Shown: positions 33,860 through 45,042 of the stretch, one piece after another | Layout of the letters: each line of letters begins with the position of its first letter | Position numbering within the stretch: position 1 is the first letter of the stretch | Source: DASRDZ01 sp035569495 | Lineage (GTDB): Bacteria > Chloroflexota > Dormibacteria > Aeolococcales > Aeolococcaceae | Direction of reading: 5' to 3' | Length of the DNA stretch: 64,000 nt | Assembly (NCBI GenBank): GCA_035569495.1 | Contig: DATMMX010000011.1 | Location: 310,001 to 374,000 of the forward strand | Translations under genes and position numbers: made by a program | The notes under the pieces: model-generated | The model's database searches: none | Told to the model about the DNA's origin: nothing | The model's input: the letters and a program-made list of their open reading frames with translations, nothing else

Positions 33860-35881
33860 CTAGGGGGCGGCCACCTCGCTGATCCGGGTGCCCCAGTTGG
33901 CCAGCCCGGTGCGGGTGCTGCCGCAGCGCAGGTTGGTGTCGAGGTATTCGGAGAGGTTGCAGGTCTGGCCGATGTACTCGGAGGCGATCCAGACGTTGCC
34001 GCCCACCGGCACCGCGGCGCCGTAGTCACCCCAGCGGGGACGGATGGTGCCGGGCGGGTTGCCGAATGCCTTGTAGTCGGTGAAGCCGTCGTCGGGGCCC
34101 TGGCCGGCGGCGGCGACGTGCAGCGGGCCGACGCCCGAGCTGTCGATGGTTGCGTAGCCGGCGCTCGGGAAGAAGTCGGTGCCGACCAGGGTGAAGGCCA
34201 TCACGCCCGTGCCGGAGCTGGTGATGCCGATGGCCGGGTAGGTCAGGTTGTCGTTGCCGAGGCCGACGTACCCGGTGTTGGTGATGGTCGCGCTGACGGC
34301 GCCGGCCGACGCCGCGGGCGCGGTGTCGAACCACTCGATGCCCGCCGACTTGGCGGAGCTGCTGCTCAGCCCGGTGTCGAGCGCGCCCCAGAGCTGGCCG
34401 CCGACCCAGGTCACCTGCTGCATGCGGGTGTCGTTGCTGTCGAGCGGCGACGACGTCTCGGCGAAGGGATCCTTGGCGCCGAGGATGAAGTTGGTGCTGC
34501 ACTTGTTCTGGTTGAGGCAGTCACGCAGCGGCTGGTTGCCCGCCTTCTGCTCAGCGGGCGGCGGCAGGGTGTACTGGCCGACGTTGAGCTTGGTGTGGCT
34601 CAGGGTCAGCGCCCGCGTGCCGCTCAGCGACGACGTGTTGCTGAGCGCCCACACCAGAAGTTGCGTCGACGCCTGGAATGTCGACCGGCCGTCGCCGGTG
34701 TCGTGCGCCTCGGCCGCGGCGTTGCTGCTGAGGAAGTACTCGGTGCCGCCCGCGGCCGGGTCGCCCCCGCCACCCGGAGTCTGCGACGGCCACAGGGTGA
34801 AGCCGTTGAGCGCAAAGCCGCTGTCGGCGCCGTGGGTGTCGAACTGGGTGACCGTGATGCTCGGCGACAGCGCGGCCAGCTGCGCCTTGGACAGCGCATA
34901 GACCTGCGCACCGTGGAACTCGGGACCGAAGAACGAGTACTCGTTGGTGGTCAGGTAAAGGCCGTTGGCGTCGCTGCCGATGTGCGGGTAGTCACCGAAG
35001 CACGCGGTGAGATTGGTCGGCACCGGGTCGGTGGGCGGCGTGGGGCTCGGCGAGCAGTTGTGGTTGGGGGTGTTGGCCGAGCCGTCGTCCTGCACCGGGA
35101 TGCGGTAGACCGTCCAGGTGCCCGCCGGGTTCGACGTGTTGCTGACCGCAAGGTCGAGATGGTTGGTGCCGGTGAAGTGCTGCAGGCCGTCGGCGCCGCG
35201 CTGCGGGAAGCTGTCGAGGGTGAGCACGTCGAGGAACCAGTGCCCGGTGGCCGCGTCGTAGATGCAGCTCGGGTCGGTGACGAACGGGCCGAGGGCTCCG
35301 GTGCTGCGGTTGATCGCCGGCGCGTAGCCGAGGAAGCTGTTGAGCGCCTGCGGGCCGGTCACGCCGTTGCCCGACGTGTCGTAGACGCGCAGCACGTCGT
35401 TGAGGACTTCCAGCACGCGGGTGTTGCCGTTGCCGTCAGGACCGACGCAGAGGCCCTGGTCGGGCGGCTCCAGGCTGAACTGATTGGTGTGCAGATCGGT
35501 GCCGAAGCGGTTCTGGAAGTGGTTGAGCGCATCGAAGCTGGTGACCAGCCCCGGGGTGCTCGTCGTCACCTGCTTGGGCTGGGTGGTTGCGCCGACCGGC
35601 GTCGAGCTGCCGGGAGTGCTGTGGCTGCGGTTGGCGGTGATCGAGCCGTCCGTGCCGCTGACGCCACCGATCTCCGTGCTGCTCGGGCTCGACGGCGACG
35701 TGGTGTCCGGGGCGCCGCTCTGGAATGACGCCGTGCCCGCCCGGGCGATCTGCCTGGTGCTTGCGCTGCTCGCGCTCGCGGCCTGGGCGGGGCTGCTGCC
35801 CACCGAGGCGGCGACGATGGGCACCACGGCCATCGCCGTGATCGCCCAGCGCGAGCGTGACTGCAACCGACTCCGTGTCAT
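33860..35881 (-). CDS. Secreted protein of unknown function
   Basis: A 673-residue protein with a clear signal peptide (basic MTRSRLQSRSR, hydrophobic core, cleavage near AQA). A Ser/Thr/Gly-rich linker (about residues 35-100) precedes a large extracellular domain. Its repeated short motifs (CVGPDGNGNTRVLEV, CIYDAATGHWFLD, GLYLTTNEYSFFGPE) look like a beta-propeller or beta-rich fold. I cannot assign a family or activity. The start at ATG 35881 has a very strong GGAGGAGG site and a TACTGT -10 (35928-35933). A terminator follows, so the gene is an independent unit. Confidence 0.8.
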   Translation of the reverse strand: MTRSRLQSRSRWAITAMAVVPIVAASVGSSPAQAASASSASTRQIARAGTASFQSGAPDTTSPSSPSSTEIGGVSGTDGSITANRSHSTPGSSTPVGATTQPKQVTTSTPGLVTSFDALNHFQNRFGTDLHTNQFSLEPPDQGLCVGPDGNGNTRVLEVLNDVLRVYDTSGNGVTGPQALNSFLGYAPAINRSTGALGPFVTDPSCIYDAATGHWFLDVLTLDSFPQRGADGLQHFTGTNHLDLAVSNTSNPAGTWTVYRIPVQDDGSANTPNHNCSPSPTPPTDPVPTNLTACFGDYPHIGSDANGLYLTTNEYSFFGPEFHGAQVYALSKAQLAALSPSITVTQFDTHGADSGFALNGFTLWPSQTPGGGGDPAAGGTEYFLSSNAAAEAHDTGDGRSTFQASTQLLVWALSNTSSLSGTRALTLSHTKLNVGQYTLPPPAEQKAGNQPLRDCLNQNKCSTNFILGAKDPFAETSSPLDSNDTRMQQVTWVGGQLWGALDTGLSSSSAKSAGIEWFDTAPAASAGAVSATITNTGYVGLGNDNLTYPAIGITSSGTGVMAFTLVGTDFFPSAGYATIDSSGVGPLHVAAAGQGPDDGFTDYKAFGNPPGTIRPRWGDYGAAVPVGGNVWIASEYIGQTCNLSEYLDTNLRCGSTRTGLANWGTRISEVAAP

Positions 35882-35927
35882 GTGCCAGCCTCCTCCGATC
35901 CGAGCTGCGCCCCTGCGGTGGTTGCAG

Positions 35928-35933
35928 ACAGTA
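35928..35933 (-). promoter_or_regulatory. Likely -10 box of the secreted-protein gene
   Basis: Minus-strand TACTGT would give a leader of about 40 bases containing GGAGGAGG. No -35 recognised. Confidence 0.4.
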
Positions 35934-36069
35934 CCTCGCGGCGCCGCGCATGTCCAGAAAGCGCACGCCAAACCGTCAGAACGGATTGGTTGCTAGCAGA
36001 TCGAGCTCGATCGTGGTTGCCGGCGGTGCACCGACGCGTGCCCTGGACGTTCTGGGAGACTCTTCCCGA

Positions 36070-37233
36070 ATGGGAATGCGGGTGCTGGTCACAACACCGG
36101 CCGGGATCGGCCATGTCAACCCGATGGTGCCATTGGCGCGGGCGCTGGCAGCCCGCGGCCACGAGGTGTTGTGGGCCGTTCCCGGCGAGGGTGCCGGCCA
36201 TGTCGAGCGAGTCGGGATCCGTGCACTGCGTGCCGGCCCGGTCGGGATCGCCGGTCCGGCGGAGGTCCGGCGCCTCTATCCAGAACTCAATGCTCTCTCG
36301 CCGGCTGCCATGCCTGACGTCATGTTCGGCAAGCTGTTCGGCGCCATGATCGCGCCGTCGATGCTGTCCGACATGGTGCCGCTGGTGCTCGAGTGGCGGC
36401 CCAACCTGGTCGTGGCCGACGCGGGCGAGTTCGCCGGGCACATCCTGGCGGCCGAGCTCGGGGTGCCGAGCGTCACCAAGGGCTTCGGCATGCTCCTCCC
36501 CGAACGCAGGGTGGCGGCCGCCGCCGAGGAGGTGGCGCCGCTGTGGCGGTCGCGAGGACTGGTGCCGCGCCCCTATGGGGGTGCGTATCAGCACCTCTAC
36601 CTCGACATCTATCCGCCCGAGCTGGGCTCGGACGCGGCGAGCCATGTCCCCCACCGTCATCTGATGCGTCCGACCACCGACGACACGCAGAACGATATCT
36701 CGTCAACGCCTCCGTTGCCTGACGCGCGGCCCGACGCGCCACTTGTGTACGTGACCATGGGTACCGTCTTCAACAACCCCGAGCCGCTCCGCGTGGTTCT
36801 CGCGGCGCTGAACGACATGGACGTCCGCGTGCTTGTCACCGTCGGCCCGGGGGGAGATCCGGCGACGTTGGGAACGCAGCCGGCGCACGTGCGCGTCGAG
36901 CGGTACGTGCCCCAGACGCTCGTGTTGCCTCACTGCGCCGTCGTCGTGTCACACGGCGGCTCGGGAACGGTGCTGGCGACGATCGCGCTGGGTCTCCCGC
37001 AGCTCTGCCTACCGCAGGGAGCCGATCAATTCCTCAACGCCGCCGCCGTGTCCTCAGCCGGCGCGGGTCTCTCGTTGACGCCGGACGCGGCAACCGCGAG
37101 CGCCGTCCGTGACGCCGTCTCGCGCCTCCTTGGCGACGCTTCGTTCGGCGACGCCGCGCGCCGGGTCAGCGCGTCGATCGCCGCCATGCCGTCGCCGGAA
37201 GACGTCGCCGCGATGCTGGAGAGCTTGGCCTAG
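36070..37233 (+). CDS. GT1-like glycosyltransferase (MGT/UGT fold)
   Basis: A 387-residue GT-B enzyme. The N-terminal RVLVTTPAGIGHVNPMVPLARAL and the C-terminal nucleotide-sugar site VVVSHGGSGTVLATIALGLPQLCLPQGADQFLNA are typical of macrolide/flavonoid-type glycosyltransferases that decorate small molecules. Acceptor and sugar are unknown; no natural-product cluster is adjacent. ATG 36070 has GGGAGA about 11 bases upstream; ATG 36076 is an alternative. The gene is divergent from the secreted-protein gene and convergent with purF, only 9 bases away. It looks slightly less GC-biased at third positions than its neighbours, so acquisition by transfer is possible but not shown. Confidence 0.88.
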   Translation: MGMRVLVTTPAGIGHVNPMVPLARALAARGHEVLWAVPGEGAGHVERVGIRALRAGPVGIAGPAEVRRLYPELNALSPAAMPDVMFGKLFGAMIAPSMLSDMVPLVLEWRPNLVVADAGEFAGHILAAELGVPSVTKGFGMLLPERRVAAAAEEVAPLWRSRGLVPRPYGGAYQHLYLDIYPPELGSDAASHVPHRHLMRPTTDDTQNDISSTPPLPDARPDAPLVYVTMGTVFNNPEPLRVVLAALNDMDVRVLVTVGPGGDPATLGTQPAHVRVERYVPQTLVLPHCAVVVSHGGSGTVLATIALGLPQLCLPQGADQFLNAAAVSSAGAGLSLTPDAATASAVRDAVSRLLGDASFGDAARRVSASIAAMPSPEDVAAMLESLA

Positions 37234-37242
37234 CCGTCGAGC

Positions 37243-38722
37243 TCAGCTCTCCAGGGCGAGCTTGTCCATCTCCAACTGCTGCGGCACCTGCAGCGGATAT
37301 GCGCCGTCGAAGCAGGCGAAGCAGAAGCCCTCACCGCTGTGCTGGTCGACGGCGCGCTTGAGGCCGTCGATGCTCAGGTAGCGCAGCGAGTCGGCACCGA
37401 CCAGCTCGGCGATCTCGGGCTCGGTGTTGTTGGCGGCGATCAACTCGCCGCGCGAGGCGATGTCGATGCCCATGAAGCAGGGCCAGACGATCGGCGGCGA
37501 GGCGACGCGGACGTGGACCTCGCTGGCGCCGGCGCGGCGCAGCTCCTGGACGATGCGGCGCGAGGTGGTGCCGCGGACGATGGAGTCGTCGACCAGCACC
37601 ACGCGCTTGCCGTCGAGGACGTGGCGCATGGGGTTGAACTTGAGGCGGATGCCGGCTTCGCGCAGGCGCTGGTTGGGCTGGATGAAGGTGCGCGTGATGT
37701 AGCGCGACTTGATCATGCCCTCGACGTAGGGGATGCCACTGGCCTCGGCGTAGCCGACCGCGGCGGGGGTGCCGCTGTCGGGCAGGGAGATGACGATGTC
37801 GGCGTCGGCGGGCGCCTCGGCGGCCAGCTCGCGGCCCATGTTGACGCGTGACTCGTAGAGCGAGCGGCCCATCATCACGCTGTCGGGACGGGCGAAGTAG
37901 ATGAACTCGAAGCTGCACATGGCGTGCGTCGGCACCGGCTTGTTGATCTGGCTGGAGCGCACGCCCGCGGAATCGATGATCACGATCTCGCCGGGGCCGA
38001 TCTCGCGCACGAAGGTGGCGCCGACCACGTCGAGGGCGCAGGTCTCGCTGGCCAGGATGTAGCCGCCACCGCCGGGGGCGTCGACGTCGCCGAGACGGCC
38101 CAGGCAGAGCGGGCGGATGCCCAGCGGGTCGCGGGCGGCGACGAGCTGGTTGCGGGTGCTCAGCATCAGGCAGTACGCGCCTTCGAGTCGCGGCAGGGCG
38201 CGGCGCAGCACGATCTCGATGCTGTCGCCCGGGGTGCGGCTGAGGATGGCGCCGATCACCTCGGTGTCCGACGTGGTGGTGAACTGCATGCCCTGTTCGA
38301 GCATCTCGTGGCGGAGCTCGGCGGTGTTGACCAGGTTGCCGTTGTGCCCGTAGGCGACGGGGCCGATCTGGCCGTGCTGGAAGACCATCGGCTGGGCGTT
38401 GGGCAGCTTGGTGCTGCCGGTGGTGCTGTAGCGGGTGTGGCCCAGCGAGATGTGGCCAGGCATGTCCAGAAGTGCTTCCTGGTCGAAGACCTGGGAGACC
38501 AGGCCCATCTCCTTGTGCACCCGGATGGTCAGGCCGTCGCTGACGGCGATGCCGGCCGACTCCTGGCCGCGGTGCTGGAGGGCGTAGAGGCCGAAGTAAG
38601 TGAGGTTGGCGACGTCCTCGCCGGGGCCGTAGACGCCGAAGATGCCGCACTCCTCGTGCAGCTTGTCGAGGGGCTCGTCGTCGTCGGTGACGTCGATCCA
38701 GCTCTCGGGCTGCACGGGATTG

Positions 38723-38730
<8 letters not shown>
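37243..38730 (-). CDS. purF: Amidophosphoribosyltransferase PurF ([4Fe-4S] type)
   Basis: A 495-residue enzyme for the first committed purine step (PRPP + Gln to phosphoribosylamine). Cys28 after a 27-residue propeptide (EECGIFGVYG) would become the N-terminal nucleophile of the glutaminase. The PRPP loop is VVLVDDSIVRGTT. Cysteines in MCSFEFIYFARP, PCFMGID and CFACFDGAYPL match the cluster ligands of the Bacillus-type enzyme. The ATG at 38730 overlaps the end of purL by 8 bases. The upstream open frame is shadow. Last gene of the purB-C-S-Q-L-F operon. Confidence 0.97.
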
Positions 38731-40950
<2,220 letters not shown>

Positions 40951-40954
<4 letters not shown>

Positions 40955-41655
40955 GCGAACGACGCCGTCCGCGACAGCGAGGCGGCGACGCTGCGGACCA
41001 GCTCCATGCCGTCCGCGCTCCCCAGCAGCGGCTCGCAGGCGCGCTCCGGGTGGGGCATCATGCCGAGCACGTTGCGACCCTCGCTGACGATGCCGGCGAT
41101 GTCGCGCAGCGAGCCGTTCGGCGAGGCGTCGCCAACGGGGGAGCCGTCCGGCGCCACGTAGCGGAAGGCGACGCGGCCCTGCGCCTCCAGCGCATCGAGC
41201 GTCGCATCGTCGGCGACGTAGCGGCCCTCGCCGTGTGATACGGGTATCTGCAACACCTGGCCAGAACGCAGAGCGCTCGTGTAGGCCGTGTCGAGAGCCT
41301 CGACGCGCAGCCACGACGGCTCGCAGCGGAACTGCAGCGACTGGTTGCGCACCAGCGCCCCGGGCAGCATGTGCGCTTCACAGAGGATCTGGAACCCGTT
41401 GCAGATGCCCCACACCAGGCCGCCCCCCGCGGCGAACTCCTGCACCGACTCCATCAGCGGCGCGAAGCGGGCCACCGCCCCGGTGCGCAGGTAGTCACCG
41501 TAGGAGAAGCCGCCCGGCAGGATCACGCAGTCGACGCCGTGCAGGTCGCGGTCCTTGTGCCACAGCATCACCGCCTCGTGGCCGTCGAGCCGCACCGCGT
41601 GGGCGCAGTCGCGGTCGCTCCAGGTTCCCGGGAAGACGGCGATGCCGAAGCGCAT
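40951..41655 (-). CDS. purQ: FGAM synthase glutaminase subunit PurQ
   Basis: A 234-residue class I glutamine amidotransferase. Nucleophile Cys is in LVWGICNGFQIL; the catalytic His and Glu are in MMPHPERACE. The N-terminus MRFGIAVFPGTWSDRDC is the usual PurQ start, with Thr-Trp-Ser in place of the common Ser-Asn. It supplies ammonia to PurL. It begins 5 bases after the purS stop. Confidence 0.96.
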
Positions 41656-41660
41656 GTGCG

Positions 41661-41930
41661 TCAGCTCGCCGCCCCCGCTGCGGCGCTCACCGATTCGATG
41701 TGGTAGTCCTCGATCACCGGGTTGCGCAGCAGCTTCTCGCACATGTCGACGACCGAAGCCCGCGCCTCGTCTTCCGACGACGCCTCCAGCTCCAGCGCGA
41801 TCGACTTGCCGACGCGCGCCGAGCGCACCTGGGCAAACCCCAGCTGCCGCAACCCGTCGCGCACCACCAGTCCCTGGGGGTCGTTGACCACCGGCTTCAG
41901 CGTGACCGCGACCTCGACCGCGAAGATCAT
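41661..41930 (-). CDS. purS: FGAM synthase small subunit PurS
   Basis: An 89-residue protein matching PurS: FAVEVAVTLKPVVNDPQG, then GFAQVRSARVGKSIALEL and CEKLLRNPVIEDYHIE. It bridges PurL and PurQ. The start at ATG 41930 overlaps the purC stop by 4 bases. The same frame stays open through purC but codes nothing there. Confidence 0.95.
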   Translation of the reverse strand: MIFAVEVAVTLKPVVNDPQGLVVRDGLRQLGFAQVRSARVGKSIALELEASSEDEARASVVDMCEKLLRNPVIEDYHIESVSAAAGAAS

Positions 41931-42811
41931 GCGATCTCGATGCCGCAGAGCCGGCGCGCCGCCTCGCGGTACTTGTCGCGGGTGCCCGTCACCACGGCCT
42001 CGGGAAGCTCCGGGCCGGGCGGCGTCTTGTCCCAGTCGAGCGTCTCCAGGTAGTCGCGGACGAACTGCTTGTCGAAGCTGGGCTGGTCGATCCCCTCCCG
42101 GTAGGTCGACGCCTCCCAGTAGCGCGAGGAGTCCGGCGTGAACACCTCGTCGATCAGCGTCAGCTCGCCGTCGACCCAGCCGAACTCGAACTTGGTGTCG
42201 ACCAGGATCAGCCCGGCGCGCGCGCTCTCCGCGGCGGCGTACTCGAAGAGGCGCAGCGACACGTCCTCCAGCCGCTTGGCCAGGTCGCCGCCGACGGCGT
42301 CCGCGAGCTGGGCGCGGGAGATGTTCTCGTCGTGTCCGACGTCGTTCTTGGCGGCGGGGGTGAAGCGCAGCTCGGGCAGCTTCGAGGAGTTCTGCAAACC
42401 CGCGGGGAGCGCCTCGCCTGCCAGCGTGCCCTGCGACCTGTACTCCTTCCAGCCGCTGCCCGCCAGGTACGCGCGCACCACGCACTCGATGTCGATGCGC
42501 TCGCCGCGGGCCACGCGCATCGAGCGCAGCTTCCACTCCTCCCACGGCACGTCACTCGGCAGCGAGGCGACGTCGTCGGGGCGCAGGTGGTTGGGCACGA
42601 TGTCCGCGGTGCGGTCGAACCACCAGCGCGACATCTGGGTGAGGATCGCGCCCTTGTCGGGCACGGGCGTGGGCAGGACGACGTCGAACGCGGAGATGCG
42701 GTCGGTGGCGACCATCAGCAGGGTGCCGTCACCGAGGTCGAAGGTGTCGCGGACCTTGCCGCGGCGGAAGACGTCGAGACCCTCGGCGCGAGCGCTGACC
42801 AATGTAGGCAT
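41927..42811 (-). CDS. purC: SAICAR synthase PurC
   Basis: A 294-residue enzyme that joins aspartate to CAIR. Family segments: RRGKVRDTFDLGDGTLLMVATDRISAFD (shown here in two parts: RRGKVRDTFDLGDG and MVATDRISAFDVV), VVRAYLAGSGWKEY and DTKFEFGWVDGELTLIDEV. The length is that of the longer, eukaryote/actinobacteria-like form. Three bases separate it from the purB stop upstream and it overlaps purS downstream. Confidence 0.96.
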   Translation of the reverse strand: MPTLVSARAEGLDVFRRGKVRDTFDLGDGTLLMVATDRISAFDVVLPTPVPDKGAILTQMSRWWFDRTADIVPNHLRPDDVASLPSDVPWEEWKLRSMRVARGERIDIECVVRAYLAGSGWKEYRSQGTLAGEALPAGLQNSSKLPELRFTPAAKNDVGHDENISRAQLADAVGGDLAKRLEDVSLRLFEYAAAESARAGLILVDTKFEFGWVDGELTLIDEVFTPDSSRYWEASTYREGIDQPSFDKQFVRDYLETLDWDKTPPGPELPEAVVTGTRDKYREAARRLCGIEIA

Positions 42812-42814
42812 GAC

Positions 42815-44188
42815 TCAGAGTGACCCTCCACCGATTCCGGCTTCCACGGCGACCTGGGGGCGCTCGACGTCGGCCGACGGCGTCCCCTCCGACAGCGGCA
42901 GCCCCAGCCGCCGGTAGGTTTCGTCGATATGTGTCAGATACGCGGTGACGTCGAACGCCTCGGCGAGCGCGGCGTCGTCGAGGGCAGCGCGCACCTCCAC
43001 CGACGCACGCACCAGGTCGCGGAACCCGCCGCGCCCCTCGCGCGCCTCCAGCGCCAGCGCCTGCACGGTGCGATACGCCTTCTCGCGCGGCCAGCCTGCG
43101 CCGACCAGCGCGGTGAGCACGCGCTGCGAGAACATCAGCCCACCGCCGAAGTCGAGGTTGCGCCGCATGTTCTCCGGCCGCACCCGCAGCCCCCGCACCA
43201 CGCGCTCGGAGAGCTGCAGCGTGTACGACATCAGCGCGCACGCGTCGGGCAGGATGACCCGCTCTGCCGACGAGTGCGAGATGTCACGCTCGTGCCACAG
43301 CGCGACGTCCTCCAGCGCCGTCACGGCGTAGCCGCGGACCACCCGCGCCATGCCGCAGATGCGCTCGCACAACACGGGATTGCGCTTGTGCGGCATCGCC
43401 GACGAGCCCTTCTGCTTCTCCGCGAACGGCTCCTCGACCTCGCCGGCCTCAGTGGTCTGCATCAGCCGCACCGCGGTGGCCAGGCGCTCCAGCACCGCCG
43501 CGAATATGGCCATGGCTGTCACGAACGAGGCGTGCCGGTCGCGGGCCAGCACCTGGGTGGCCACCGGCGCGACCTCCAGGCCCAGCCCGCGGCAGACGAA
43601 CTCCTCGACCGCGGGCGGCACGGAGTTGTGCGTCCCCACCGCGCCGCTGATCTGGCCGACCGCGACCTCGCGCGCCGCCGCCGCCAGCCGCGCCCGCGAG
43701 CGCCGCACCTCGTCGTAGTGGTTGGCCAGCTTGACGCCCAGGGTCAGCGGCTCCGCGTGGACACCGTGGGTGCGCCCGGGCATCAGGGTCAGCCGGTGGC
43801 GCACCGCGGCCGCGGCCAGGGCAGCCTCCAGGGCGGCTGCGTCCGCGTCGATCAGCGCCGCCGCGTCGCGAAGCTGGGTGGCCAGCGCGGTGTCGACGAT
43901 GTCCGACGACGTCAGCCCGAAGTGGACGTGCCGCCCCTCGGGGCCGAGCGTCTCCTGCACCTGGGACACGAACGCCGCCACGTCGTGGCCCTGCTCGCGC
44001 TCCAGCTCGGCGATCCGCTCGGGGTCGAGCCGCGCCCCGCGGCGCACCGCCTCGGCCTCCGCGGCGGGCACCCGCCCGAGGGAGGCCCAGGCCTCGACCG
44101 CGAGCAGCTCCACCTCCAGCCACCGCCGCAGCTTCGATTCCTCGCTGAACACGTCAGCGATCTTGGGCGGCGTGTAGCGGCGGATCAC
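42815..44188 (-). CDS. purB: Adenylosuccinate lyase PurB
   Basis: A 457-residue fumarase-superfamily enzyme acting at both the SAICAR and adenylosuccinate steps. The signature loop is KGSSAMPHKRNPV, with TSSDIVDTALA (catalytic His region GRTHGVHAEP) upstream. Start GTG 44188 (homologues begin IRRYTPPKIADVF); TAGAAT lies 8 bases upstream and no ribosome binding site is visible, so the message is probably leaderless. First gene of purB-purC-purS-purQ-purL-purF. Confidence 0.96.
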   Translation of the reverse strand: MIRRYTPPKIADVFSEESKLRRWLEVELLAVEAWASLGRVPAAEAEAVRRGARLDPERIAELEREQGHDVAAFVSQVQETLGPEGRHVHFGLTSSDIVDTALATQLRDAAALIDADAAALEAALAAAAVRHRLTLMPGRTHGVHAEPLTLGVKLANHYDEVRRSRARLAAAAREVAVGQISGAVGTHNSVPPAVEEFVCRGLGLEVAPVATQVLARDRHASFVTAMAIFAAVLERLATAVRLMQTTEAGEVEEPFAEKQKGSSAMPHKRNPVLCERICGMARVVRGYAVTALEDVALWHERDISHSSAERVILPDACALMSYTLQLSERVVRGLRVRPENMRRNLDFGGGLMFSQRVLTALVGAGWPREKAYRTVQALALEAREGRGGFRDLVRASVEVRAALDDAALAEAFDVTAYLTHIDETYRRLGLPLSEGTPSADVERPQVAVEAGIGGGSL

Positions 44189-44196
44189 GTGGCCTG

Positions 44197-44202
44197 ATTC
44201 TA
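44197..44202 (-). promoter_or_regulatory. -10 box of a probable leaderless promoter (purB operon)
   Basis: Minus-strand TAGAAT, 8 bases, then GTG 44188. Same hexamer as before fbiC. No PurR-like operator was recognised. Confidence 0.55.
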
Positions 44203-44280
44203 CGGCCACCCGAGCGTGCCGCGGCCCGCGGGAGCCCCCGGACAGCCCGGCTGGGCTGGGGCCGCCGGAGCGCCCCCACC

Positions 44281-44286
44281 TATACT
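44281..44286 (+). promoter_or_regulatory. Possible -10 box of the sigma-factor operon
   Basis: TATACT (five of six consensus bases) lies about 165 bases before ATG 44453 in the 264-base gap between purB and the sigma gene. No matching -35. The rest of the gap shows no gene apart from a 37-codon ORF (ATG 44343) whose TGA overlaps the sigma start. Confidence 0.4.
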
Positions 44287-44452
44287 GTCGAGCCCTGCCC
44301 ATCCGCCGCCGGCGAGCCCCCATCGCGCCGGCCGCCGCGGCGATGACCCATTGTGGCGTGAGGGTCCCTCTGAGCCAGCCAAGCGTGCCCGTTCGCGTAA
44401 CCCCCGCTCTCAGCGCAGCGTTCCCCGGTCACGAACGCCCGAGTCCCACACC

Positions 44453-45037
44453 ATGACGCTGCCACGGGCGTACGAGGACCAGCTAGTCGAGCGTGCCAAG
44501 GTCGACGCCGACGCCTTCGGGGAGCTCTACGACCACTACTTCGGACAGATCTACCGGTTCGTCTACAGCCGCCTGCGTGAGCAGGACGCGGCTGAGGACG
44601 TCACCTCCGAGGTGTTCTTCAAGGCTCTCCGGGCGATTCACCGATACAAGCCGAGCGGCCATCCGTTCAGCGCCTGGCTCTACCAGATCAGCGTCAATGC
44701 CATCGCAGACCACTACCGCAGCAAACGCCCCGAGTCCGACCTGGACATGGCTGTCGGCGTCGCCGACAAGCAGGCGCCTCTCGACGAGCACGTCGCCCGG
44801 CGCGACGAGGCCGCGCGGGTCTGGGCCGCGATCGACACCCTCCCCCCGCAGCAGCGCACCGCGATGACCCTCAAGCTCGGTGAGGACATGAAGCTCGCCC
44901 AGATCGGCGCGATCATGGGCAAGAGCGAGGGAGCCGTCAAGCTGCTCATCCACCGCGGCATGATCGGCGTGCGCGAGCGGCTCGGGATCGACCGGCCCGG
45001 CGCCCCCGACCCCGCCGCCACCCGGGGAGGTCGCTGA
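44453..45037 (+). CDS. ECF-type RNA polymerase sigma factor
   Basis: A 194-residue sigma-70-family factor. Region 2 runs through FGELYDHYFGQIYRFVYSRL and AAEDVTSEVFFKALRAI. Region 4 runs through IDTLPPQQRTAMTLKLGEDM and IMGKSEGAVKLLIHRGM, a helix-turn-helix for the -35. No ribosome binding site precedes ATG 44453; it overlaps the stop of a 37-codon upstream ORF (ATGA). The gene is followed after 5 bases by a membrane protein with a short cytoplasmic tail, which is probably its partner. Confidence 0.93.
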   Translation: MTLPRAYEDQLVERAKVDADAFGELYDHYFGQIYRFVYSRLREQDAAEDVTSEVFFKALRAIHRYKPSGHPFSAWLYQISVNAIADHYRSKRPESDLDMAVGVADKQAPLDEHVARRDEAARVWAAIDTLPPQQRTAMTLKLGEDMKLAQIGAIMGKSEGAVKLLIHRGMIGVRERLGIDRPGAPDPAATRGGR

Positions 45038-45042
45038 GCACC

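Noticed and set aside
36070..37233. Glycosyltransferase as part of a natural-product gene cluster
   Set aside because: Neighbours are a secreted protein and purF; there is no synthase, tailoring or resistance gene beside it.
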